Of a stretch of 10,368 bases of DNA, positions 1 to 6,968 are shown in pieces. Source of the DNA: Wuchereria bancrofti. Lineage: Eukaryota > Nematoda > Chromadorea > Rhabditida > Onchocercidae. The position numbers and the translations under genes are program-made. The stretch is taken from contig SSBO01000124.1 in the NCBI GenBank assembly GCA_005281725.1, positions 1 through 10,368 on the forward strand, read 5' to 3'. Position 1 is the stretch's first letter. Each line of letters opens with the position of its first letter. The notes under the pieces are model-generated. The model searched no databases, was not told the DNA's origin, and saw only the letters and a list, made by a program, of their open reading frames with translations.

Positions 1-1
1 C

Positions 2-418
2 TTACAAATAATATCAGGATACGACATAGCACCAGAGAGTTATGAAGTTGTAAGACGACTGCTCAATGAAAAATACGGCGATCACTCAATGGTAACGAAA
101 TTATTATACAATGAACTTCAATCCATAAAAAGAAATGAAAGAGAATGAATTGGAACTATTGAAACCATAGAACGAGTGTTACGTCAGTTAGAGGCTTTAG
201 GAGAAAGCCTGGAACATTCAAATATCGAAATTTTAATCGAGAACAAATTACCATCATGGATATTAAACAAAATATACAAACGAAAGAAGAAGGATATACC
301 TTGGTCAGTTTTAAAATTAAGAAACTTTTTGACAGACTTAATTACCGTGAATGAGCAAATAAGAAACTGTCAACCAACTGTCATCCACTCAATTCAATAT
401 CAAACCTACAATTACTAA
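2..418 (+). pseudogene. Pao Gag N-terminal region (DUF1759-like), 5' partial and broken
   Basis: Read in the frame starting at base 2, the translation begins LQIISGYDIAPESYEVV and continues through NEKYGDHSMV, the pattern of the DUF1759 Gag domain of BEL/Pao elements (a GY...Y..A...L...YG spacing). A TGA at 146-148 interrupts it, probably from a TGG tryptophan codon since one substitution explains it. The frame then stays open through LRQLEALGESLEH and SWILNKIY to the TAA at 416-418. In an intact element this would be part of the structural protein that packages element RNA in cytoplasmic particles. The start lies outside the window. The next Gag piece is in another frame, so a frameshift lies between about 400 and 441. 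Confidence 0.8.
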
Positions 419-440
419 ATCTGAGCAAAAAGAACGATAA

Positions 441-905
441 GGAACTTCAGCCTTGTCGACAATAAAAAGTAATCAAAATTTCGCGAAAACTATTACAAAG
501 AAAAGAAGACCATGTATATTCTGTGCGAAAGATCACTGGGACAGTGACTGTGAAATATACACCACACTCAACGCTAGACTGAATCGTCTCAAGGTACTAA
601 AGAAATGTACTATCTGTCTTAGAGATAGTCACAAAGGAGAAATTTGTAAAGTCAAAAAACAATGCTTTTATTGCAGAGCCTTACATAATAGTGCTTTATG
701 CGATAAAAGGAATTCACTTTCTTTAAACAATATAACATATCAAAGAAATGAAGAGCAAGGAATAATCGCACCTTCGAAGAGAAACGAATGTTCAACTTCT
801 CTTTATAACTCGACATTCACGACTCGATCTAAAAGGACAAAGGAAACTTTACTTTTATGTAAGAAGATAAAAGTTTTTAATCCATTGCAACCTCAACGAC
901 AACAA
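441..905 (+). pseudogene. Pao Gag C-terminal region with three zinc knuckles
   Basis: The frame is open from the TAA at 438-440. Counting from the TTG at 453, three Cys/His knuckles follow: CIFCAKDHWDSDC (residues 21-33, C-x2-C-x3-H-x4-C), CTICLRDSHKGEIC (52-65, C-x2-C-x4-H-x4-C) and CFYCRALHNSALC (71-83, C-x2-C-x3-H-x4-C). Tandem knuckles between DUF1759 and the protease are typical of Pao Gag, where they bind nucleic acid. No natural ATG begins this piece; it is the continuation of the upstream Gag in a shifted frame. All metal ligands are still present, so this is among the better preserved parts. It leads without a frame change into the protease. Confidence 0.85.
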
Positions 906-1372
906 AATGCTTTGGCATTATTTGATATAGGTTCTTAACTCTCCTTCATTTCAAAAAAATTATCACATCAATTAAAATTAACCGAGTCAGAAACCCAAGT
1001 AATGAAAATTGCTCCATTTGGCATGAAGGAACCAAAATCGTGTCCTACTGCTCGCATACGATTAAACGTGTTAACTACAAACAACGAAATCATATCATTA
1101 CAAGCAAATATAATTGATTATTTGACAAACGAATTGCAGGTAGTGGAGACATCAAGTGAACTTCAAATTCAAAATCTGACGAGTTATTGGAAAAAACCTG
1201 ACGTGTTGATTGGAGCTGATTATTTCTTTAAATTTATTAATTTACAAGAAATCAAGAAATTGAAATCTGGACATATGTTAGTCCAATCAAAAGTTGGTCC
1301 CATGATTGTTGGAAGTGGTGATGTTAACAAACTTTGTAAGACCAATTTTTATCCTAAGGAAATAGTATATTC
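906..1372 (+). pseudogene. Pao aspartic protease (DUF1758-like), interrupted by a stop next to the active site
   Basis: The sequence ALFDIGS carries the retropepsin-type active-site motif (924-935; D-I-G-S where D-[ST]-G-[SA] is usual). The next codon is TAA (936-938), followed in the same frame by LSFISKKLSHQLKL, so the stop is probably a C-to-T change of a glutamine codon. Downstream the frame stays open through DVLIGADYFFKFI and VGPMIVGSGDVNKL, which fits the DIxIGxDYFW-type and GPxIxGxG blocks that follow the protease core in BEL/Pao Pol. In a live element this enzyme cuts Gag-Pol inside the particle. The frame overruns into later RNase H sequence in the wrong register, which marks the deletion that removed reverse transcriptase. 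Confidence 0.85.
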
Positions 1373-1444
1373 TGCAAATGTGTTCTTTATTGGATCCAGA
1401 ATTATACAAAATTACTTCCTCGATTTGTACAAAATCGTATCGAA

Positions 1445-1480
1445 GAAATTAGATTTTCGTAAATACGAAAATCTAATTTC
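1445..1480. repeat. Perfect inverted repeat, 16-bp arms and 4-nt loop
   Basis: Left arm 1445-1460 (GAAATTAGATTTTCGT) is the exact reverse complement of right arm 1465-1480 (ACGAAAATCTAATTTC), with loop AAAT at 1461-1464. It lies inside the RNase H coding remnant and introduces the TAA at 1460-1462. The palindrome does not fit the spacing of the protein family and appears to have been added to it. Confidence 0.95.
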
Positions 1481-1701
1481 GGACTAAAATATATACCAAG
1501 TGATCAGAATCCAGCAGACATAGCCACCAAAGGACCTTCGCTACTTAAATTTCAAAATTGTAAACAATGATGGAAAGGACCTCAGTGGTTGGAACTCAAA
1601 AAATCCGAATGGCCAAAGTGTAAACTTCATTATAAAGGAAATGATGAGTTTGCAGAAGCAATTGCCTCGAACTTAACAAAGGTAACCCAGTAGATACAAT
1701 T

Positions 1702-1737
1702 AAATTGATAGATGAAATTGATTAAACTGATAGATGA
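1702..1737 (+). repeat. Short direct repeat, 22-base period
   Basis: AAATTGATAGATGA (1702-1715) recurs as AAACTGATAGATGA (1724-1737) with one mismatch. The first copy reads in one frame (VDTIKLIDE) and the second in another (LIDETNIW). A 22-base local duplication therefore explains the frame change in the tail of the Pao remnant. Confidence 0.75.
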
Positions 1738-1801
1738 GACCAATATATGGCGCGCTTTTGGTTCTGCTGCATCTGCATTTATATTCTTCACTCATCAGTA
1801 A

Positions 1802-1914
1802 CCTGTTATATCTTGCATTCTGGTAACTTTTTAACAAAAAGTGACGTTACAATATTTTAGTTCTACTTGCATTCTACTTGCACTACATTTGCAGCTGCAG
1901 ATTCAAACAACTAC
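1802..1914. other. Short spacer between Pao remnant and ABCF1 pseudogene
   Basis: I see no coding signal here. The only structure is a tandem TTCTACTTGCA doublet at about 1861-1882. The breakpoint that removed the rest of ABCF1 and the integrase end of the Pao element must lie in or near this interval. Confidence 0.5.
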
Positions 1915-3210
1915 CTCTTTTAAATGTTCGCCAACTGAAATATCTCCTTCTTCTAACTTCCTTATCAGCTGAGTCTCCTCTTCCATCAAAGCCAAGCGAT
2001 GTTTGTCTGATTTAACCACAGCATCAACAGCAGAGGTCTTGTCAACTTCAATTTCTGAAATTTGCGGAATTAATCGGTAATATGAAAAAGATAAGGTTAA
2101 AGATAAAAAGATAAAGTCTCTATGGAAATAAAACTTGAAATAATGAAAACTTCTTCAGTATTAAATTATTATCATCATCATTATCATTGCTAAATTAATT
2201 TTACAACACATCTTGTTCGCAATAAAGATCAATATTTAGGGGAATATCCAATCTTCTGGCCGCAATATGTTTCAAAAGTGTAGTTTTGCCCATTCTTTAA
2301 AGCAATAAAATTTAATCCCTAAACGAGAAACATGAAACATCATGAAAAATTGAAGAGTGTTAATTGAATACCCGTTTGGGCCAACGAGATCGTAATGTCT
2401 TCGAAAGCTATTATTAACTCAGCTTTGAGTTTTGTGAAACAAAACTCGTCCTTGAGCTGCAATCAAAGTTTTCCACCTGCAACGAACATGCTTATCCTAA
2501 AATCAAAGGCCATAATTACCTGCTATTTGTATGCCATTTTTGTGTTGTACCTGCACAGTGCAATTTGTATGCCGTTTTTTTGTGTCCTTTATTAGGTACA
2601 TCTTTTATGTCAGGTTGTAGAACATAAGATATAAGAAATAAAAGTCTGTTTAAAAGAAATTAAATTCGACTGTATGGCTTTTTTGTTTGAATATCTTAAA
2701 GTTCTACAACATTTCTCAATTCACCCGAAAAAACAAAAAATTAGATGGTTTTCTTAACACACTAACCTTAATGTCAACGGCATTTTCAAGCTGAATCCGC
2801 TGTCCAGCAGGTTTCGCTTAGCGCGAAACGGAAAACTGTTGTCCAAGTTCAACACCTGACCAAATTCCACCACTTCCTAGACATTTCGGATATATCTAGT
2901 AAACAGTTAATAAACAGCAAAGAAAAAAAAAACCAACACCAAGTGCATTCGAGTGCACGTTCGTTCAATGTTAGGAACTCAATACATTCTTATTTCAAAA
3001 ATATATTACGCCTTTCATTACCTTGGTTAAACAGCATTCGTAAAAATGTCAGTCCTAATGCATAAAAAGCATGAAAAAACCCTTTTTTCAGCTGTTTCTT
3101 TTTCTTTTTGATTTTCAACTGTGCCATTTCTTTAATCTCACGCTCATACTCTGCTTTTATCTGTAGCTTTTTCAACTCTTTTCTGCCGAGCTTTTTCCTA
3201 GTCTTCTCTT
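1915..3210 (-). pseudogene. ABCF1: ABCF1-like ABC-F ATPase, unprocessed and 3'-truncated pseudogene
   Basis: Read on the minus strand from 3210 down, five exon-like blocks match animal ABCF1 in order. (1) 3210-~3081: EKTRKKLGRKELKKLQIKAEYEREI, the lysine-rich segment before the first ATPase domain. (2) 2855-2767: ELGQQFSVSR, stop, AKPAGQ, ENAVDIK. (3) 2476-2372: VENFD, a frameshift, then GRVLFHKTQS, stop, FRRHYDLVGPNG. (4) 2294-~2232: [22 protein letters not shown]; joined across a 77-base intron with block 3 it completes the Walker A motif GPNGMGKTT. (5) 2054-1915: EVDKTSAVDAVVKSDKHRLALMEEE to GEHLKE, then a GT donor. The family's remaining parts (signature and Walker B of domain 1, all of domain 2) are missing. 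Faults include a TAA at 2818-2820, a +1/-2 frameshift near 2460, a TGA in block 3, and a probable lost donor after block 4 (AT where GT is expected). Intact ABCF1 acts in the cytosol in translation initiation with eIF2 and ribosomes. Retained introns rule out a retrocopy. Confidence 0.88.
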
Positions 3211-3246
3211 CTAAAATGAGCAACTTGAATGTTGGCAATAGCAATC

Positions 3247-3294
3247 TTAATCTACTCCGAGATATTCAGAAAGACGAATTAAAACTTCATCCAT
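3247..3294 (-). other. Possible extra 5' exon of the ABCF1 pseudogene
   Basis: The minus strand reads ATG then MDEVLIRLSEYLGVD followed by TAA (3247-3249), just upstream of the acceptor for the first firm ABCF1 block at 3210. A GT at the GGA-GTA boundary could serve as donor for a very short intron of about 45 bases. The acidic start suits the ABCF1 N-terminus, but I recognise no family motif. It could be chance. Confidence 0.25.
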
Positions 3295-3299
3295 ATTAA

Positions 3300-3806
3300 A
3301 AAAAAAAGAAAAAAGCCTACTAGTAAAATATAATAAACCCACAAGTCGGCATAAGTTCTGTGTATCCTACGTAAGCAGATAAAAACTTACCACTTGACGT
3401 GGCCACCATTGCATTGTTAATGCAGACATTTTAACTGTTAATGCGGACATTTTAACTGCAAATTATCGGAGCCTTAAAACAAAATCATCCTCCGCCTGAA
3501 ACCAACTAATTTATTAGAATCCATGGATCTTATCTGAAACCAGATTGTCATTTTTTTTCCCTCCTCCCTCCTTTCGAAAGTTAATCCATTCTTATGAATA
3601 AACGCAATTACTTCGGGGTCGAATAAAAATGCATCTCACACCAAAGCATCAAGCATATTTGCAGGATTTCCAGAAGAAAATCACATGTAACATGCATACC
3701 AAAGCAAAACAAAAAGTTAAGAAGGTATGCAGCATATTTATTTTTAAAATCTAATTCAACAGTATTCATAGACTAAAAAACAAAAGGCAATATATTTACA
3801 AAAAAT
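3300..3806. other. Spacer between the WDR36 and ABCF1 pseudogenes
   Basis: This stretch follows the normal stop of WDR36 (3807-3809) and precedes the first firm block of ABCF1. It should hold the WDR36 3' end, any promoter of ABCF1 and the ABCF1 start, but I cannot place these. One plus-strand open frame (ATG 3629-3631 to TAA 3752-3754, 41 codons) begins MHLTPKHQAYLQDFQKK and contains an AAG|GTATGC donor-like site. It reads like an exon, but I do not recognise the product and no other part of such a gene is visible. Confidence 0.35.
3416..3457 (+). repeat. 21-bp tandem duplication
   Basis: GTTAATGCAGACATTTTAACT (3416-3436) is followed directly by a second copy (3437-3457) that differs at one base (GCAG to GCGG). 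It lies between the two pseudogenes and is too short and too few in copies to be called a satellite. Confidence 0.9.
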
Positions 3807-5025
3807 TCAACAACAAGAATAATGACAATTATGCGACTGCCACAACAGAGCTGTTTTTATCCACTGCAGTAAAGAAGCATTAAGAAGCATCAATCGATCA
3901 ATTTCTTCTCAACTCTTCTTCAATTCATCACTTAATTTGCTTAATGTTTTATCCAAATCATCATCTCTAATACAGCTAATCCAGAGCTTGTTCCAACTGG
4001 TTTTCAAGAAAGCGGTTAAGTAGGCTTGAACAAGCTCAAAATCGCAGTGATTTCTGAGAACTGTGATAAGCATTTTCAAAAAACTGTTCAGAGCCTGAAA
4101 TGAAACCGCTGCTTAGTAGACACAATCCTATTATTAAGAAGCTATAATTTTTACATTTACATTGAATCTAAAACTTCTACTGTAATTGGTTTTATTTAAA
4201 TCTCTAGTAAGCACGCAAAGCGCCTGAAATAGGGTACAAAAAATCGCACTCACTCTTTCTGGTAGTATATGAATTTGAAAGTCTATCGTAGAGATACTCA
4301 TCCACTTCAAAGATTCAAATGCAGTGATGAAATGAGCATCGTCTGAAGCCCTGCAAACAATACACATTTTTCATGAAAAGTCAGTCTAATACATCCAACA
4401 GGTAAAATGAAGCACTTAGATATAAAATTTAGAAATGAAACTCTACTGTAACAGAGTTTCGGCGAAAGGAGATTCGATCTCCAGGACACTTCGTTTCGCC
4501 ATTAATACAATGCGTCGTTCTATAACATCAGCACCAATGCCCATTTTTTCAAACTCGAAACCATCAAGTGTTGATACGGACGGTAAGAAAAATGCGCAGT
4601 TTTTGGTTTTCGCACTAGTTCGATTGGTTTATTTCGCTCTCGAATTACATCCAGATATGGCAGATTCACCCACCGTGAAGGTGCCAAACCCGATAAAGTT
4701 ACCAGACTTTCAACCTTAATTCACTTGTTATAATAAAAAAACAATACTTTCTACAATTTTTCATCTTAAATACCTGAAAATAATTACCTTAACCTCGCAA
4801 TTTCAGCTGAATTTTAAACCCTGGAATAATAAGAGTATCAAAAAGTACAGCATTAAGGTAACAAAAAGCTACTTTTTTGTTTACAAAATACTAATTCTTT
4901 TTCCACATTTCACATTACCTGCTTCACTTTCTGTATGTTTTCCCAAGCATTTTCTGTAGGCAGTTCAGTCTCTTCTATTGAACACTGCACTTCATCCTCT
5001 AAATTCCTAAAGAAAAAACTTTATG

Positions 5026-5056
<31 letters not shown>

Positions 5057-6428
5057 CTGCTTTAATGATTCAGTAATATTTAAAATCACTTGTAATTTGA
5101 GTTGTTTCAACCTATTTACTATCACAGCAACAATATTTTATGCTTTGAATTTTTTTAAGTGCTTATTCATTTTGTTTTTTTTACGACTGCATAACTTCTA
5201 CTTTAAAACATCAATTTTCTCAGTAAGTGGCATACCTTCGCACAGGTAAAACTAGGAAATCTTTGGGAATATAATCTAATGGCAGTGCTTTCAAAGCATT
5301 CGCAGAAGTGAATCATGCTTTATTAGCCCAGATATATATGCTACTTTGATCATGGTGATATGTAGCCAAATATTCTCCACTTAGTGAGAAGCAGAATGAT
5401 ATACAATATAATTCACACTTCATAACATCAATAAGACTATTGTAATAAGATCCCAAATCTAAAATATGATAACTGATACTGACGGTAAAACAAATTTAAC
5501 TCCTTCATGTATTATCTTTCGGACTTTATGTATTATATTCAGATTTTCAAAATAAAATACAAAACAGATAAAAATAAGGAAATAGAAACGAACTTTAATA
5601 AACCCTCGTCATCAGCACTGATAAGTCATTTACTATCAGGTGAAAATCCCAAGGCGGTAAGAGATGATCGATGGGCTAATCCAGGACCCTAACAACTTTT
5701 CGGAACAGGGTGTCCACAACACCAATTTAACCACTTCCTACACCAAGAGCTAACAGCCAATTATTGCCGATCATGCTAAACCGCATTATTGGTGATGGAA
5801 CTTTCATTTCTGCTACCAACTTCGTGCTGCGGAAACTCCAAAATCGAATCATGCTCAGCTGAGACCTCAAATATGAAAACATATAAAAACTCAAACAGTG
5901 TAATAAAGCAAGTGTCACATGTATTACCGCATCCTTTATCTCAACTAGTAATCGAAGTATGAAACACTGTGGAAGCTCGACGAGTTCTCAGTATTTTTTT
6001 GTCAAATATTTTCAATTTTTGATAAGGTTACAAGAACAATAATCAAAATATTTATCACTTACAAGCTGCCTATTGAGTGTGTCGAGCGCCAATCCTCGAA
6101 TGGCAGACTGATGTCATTTGTTGCAAAATACATCTTTCAATAATTCAAATGCATCATATATCAAAAAACCAATACCTAACAAGTTCAAGTTCTCAAAAAA
6201 ACTTCAAACTGAACCTGCAGGCGGGATGAGGCGTACAACAGTTTCCTATTCCTTTCGAACATGTCGTGCTATCAGAAAACGGTTAACATCACCACTGAGG
6301 TAACTCGTCCACTTATTTTAACTGAATTACTTTAAACCAACTTCAACACTAAGCACAAAGTTCAAGTACATATTTTCAGTTTCATTACCATTCGGAACGC
6401 CCAATTTAGATCGAGCCCTTTCTTCGCC
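3807..6428 (-). pseudogene. WDR36: WDR36/UTP21-like WD-repeat protein, unprocessed and 5'-truncated pseudogene
   Basis: Minus-strand blocks follow the C-terminal half of WDR36/UTP21 in order: 6428-6389 (EERARSK, tentative); 6294-6215 (GDVNRF, TAG 6246-6248); 6107-6063 (SAIRGLALDTLNRQL then GTAAGT); 5858-5604 (SMIRFWSFRSTKLVAEM, LLALGVGSG, TAA 5727-5729, VVDTLFRKVVRVL, frameshift, HRSSLTALGFSPDSK, TGA 5626-5628 where the WD-repeat Trp belongs, LISADDEG); ~5478-5236 (SLIDVMKCE, LSGEYLATYHHD, IYIWANKA, TGA 5313-5315, ALPLDYIP); 5006-4919 (ETELPTENAWENI); 4714-~4443 (LVTLSGLAPSRW, LDVIRERNKP, frameshift near 4595); 4350-4254 (FITAFESLKWMSIS then GTGAGT); 4094-3807 (SFLKML, CDFELVQAYLTAFLK, TGA 3909-3911, LLQWIKTALL, stop). 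The exon ends at 5236 and 5006 join in phase (AG|G). Intact UTP21 is a nucleolar subunit of the U3 SSU processome, needed for 18S rRNA maturation. The N-terminal WD propeller is absent. Confidence 0.87.
5026..5046. repeat. (AT)n microsatellite
   Basis: An uninterrupted alternating AT run of about 21 bases lies in an intron of the WDR36 pseudogene, just upstream (on the minus strand) of the exon at 5006-4919. It is the only simple repeat of note in the window. Confidence 0.9.
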
Positions 6429-6447
6429 CTGAAGAAAACTCGTTTGA

Positions 6448-6491
6448 GTTTTTCTAACTAAATCACAAGGCTGTGATTCAATTAGAAAAAC
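6448..6491. repeat. Near-perfect inverted repeat, 20-bp arms and 4-nt loop
   Basis: The left arm 6448-6467 (GTTTTTCTAACTAAATCACA) pairs with the right arm 6472-6491 (TGTGATTCAATTAGAAAAAC) at 18 of 20 positions around the loop AGGC. It lies just beyond the last WDR36-like block. It may be a foldback element or the remains of a small inverted-repeat transposon; no target-site duplication is evident. Confidence 0.8.
6465..6485 (+). repeat. 21-nt dispersed repeat, relative at 6814-6834
   Basis: ACAAGGCTGTGATTCAATTAG here and ACAAAGCTGTAATTCAATTAG at 6814-6834 agree at 19 of 21 bases. The second copy recurs at 8528-8548 because it lies in the duplicated segment. The first copy overlaps the right part of the hairpin at 6448-6491, which suggests a common short element. 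Confidence 0.7.
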
Positions 6492-6755
6492 CTGTTAAGA
6501 AAAACATGGGTAGCAGATCACTTTCCATTTCACTTTCATGTATTTCTATAGTTCATATATCCACAGGCTTTATGAAAAGATCAAAAGAATTCTAGAAGTC
6601 ATGTAGATCTTAAATATAGGAACAAAAAAAGTGCAGTTTTGAATTCTGTAAGTTCATTCTTTCCAGAATTTTAAATTTAAAAAGCTGAAAGAATTGAAAT
6701 TTTGGAATATGATATATATGAGATATAATTTGATGTGCAATAATACAAAAGAAAG

Positions 6756-6968
6756 TTACGTAAACATATCCACAACATCATAAACAGTGTAACAAACTCT
6801 TTTCACATTAGGACAAAGCTGTAATTCAATTAGATAACGGATCTGCTGACCTTGAATAACGGCAATCCCATAACTTTGGTCTTCCACAAATATTGTCCAG
6901 TCCAGTGACAGATAATACAGAAGCTTAATGTATGAAATCAGGATTACTTCCTCATATTGTATAACTCT
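6756..6968 (-). other. Unrecognised 70-codon open stretch, no ATG (possible exon)
   Basis: Between the stops at 6969-6971 and 6756-6758 the minus strand reads 70 sense codons, including LDWTIFVEDQSYGIAVIQG and IRYLIELQLCP. The composition looks protein-like for such AT-rich DNA. I recognise no family, there is no start codon at its head, and runs of this length arise by chance at an appreciable rate. It lies upstream of the WDR36 pseudogene on the same strand, but I could not match it to WDR36. An identical copy lies at 8470-8682. Confidence 0.2.

Larger units (their letters stand above)
1..1801 (+). mobile_element. BEL/Pao LTR-retrotransposon remnant, internally deleted, no LTRs
   Basis: The interval carries parts of a Pao-type Gag-Pol polyprotein in the normal order: DUF1759-like Gag, three zinc knuckles, a DUF1758-type aspartic protease, then the RNase H C-terminal end and the Pao (A17) tail. 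Reverse transcriptase and the first part of RNase H are absent; the protease runs into the RNase H end around 1330-1378. Nothing like an integrase follows, and I see no LTR, primer-binding site or polypurine tract, so the left edge lies outside the window and the right end is truncated. In-frame stops (146-148, 936-938, 1460-1462, 1568-1570, 1691-1693) and frame changes show it is dead. The last family-like stretch ends at the TAA at 1799-1801. The BEL/Pao assignment is strong; the exact clade cannot be told from this fragment. Confidence 0.9.
1373..1801 (+). pseudogene. RNase H end and Pao (A17) tail of Pol, three or more stops
   Basis: In the frame of base 2, translation reads CVLYWIQN, then LPRFVQNRIEEI, GLKYIPSDQNPADIATKG and WKGPQWL. 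This is the C-terminal end of the BEL/Pao RNase H region, with its NPADIATKG block and the W-W-x-G-P-x-W-L block. Stops are TAA 1460-1462 (inside the palindrome at 1445-1480), TGA 1568-1570 (where the first tryptophan of the WW pair is expected) and TAG 1691-1693. Weak family-like sequence (LIDETNIWRAFGSAASAF) resumes at 1727 after a small local duplication and ends at TAA 1799-1801. The catalytic core of RNase H upstream of CVLYW has been lost with reverse transcriptase, and integrase never appears. Confidence 0.85.

Noticed and set aside
1..1801. Active Pao retrotransposon
   Set aside because: It has no reverse transcriptase, integrase or LTR in view and five in-frame stops.
2395..2595. 66-codon plus-strand open frame with a repeated YAIFVLY-like ending
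   Set aside because: It overlaps the antisense of the ABCF1 Walker A-side exon and its repeat comes from a local imperfect duplication of ATTTGTATGCC.
1915..3210. Processed (retrotransposed) copy of ABCF1
   Set aside because: Introns with GT and AG ends lie at family-consistent places, for example 2371-2295 within the Walker A codons.
3108..3299. 63-codon plus-strand open frame
   Set aside because: It lies opposite the lysine-rich ABCF1 exon; its F/S-rich translation is the antisense of AAG/AAA/GAA codons.
4435..4719. 94-codon plus-strand open frame
   Set aside because: It is the shadow of the WDR36 exon on the other strand, where the translation matches a known protein.
4935..5249. 104-codon plus-strand open frame
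   Set aside because: It spans antisense exon, intron and the (AT)n run; composition is F/I/Y-rich noise from T-rich intron sequence.
3807..6428. WDR36 as a functional gene with sequencing errors
   Set aside because: At least five in-frame stops, three frameshifts and the missing N-terminal half are too many independent faults to assign to base-calling.
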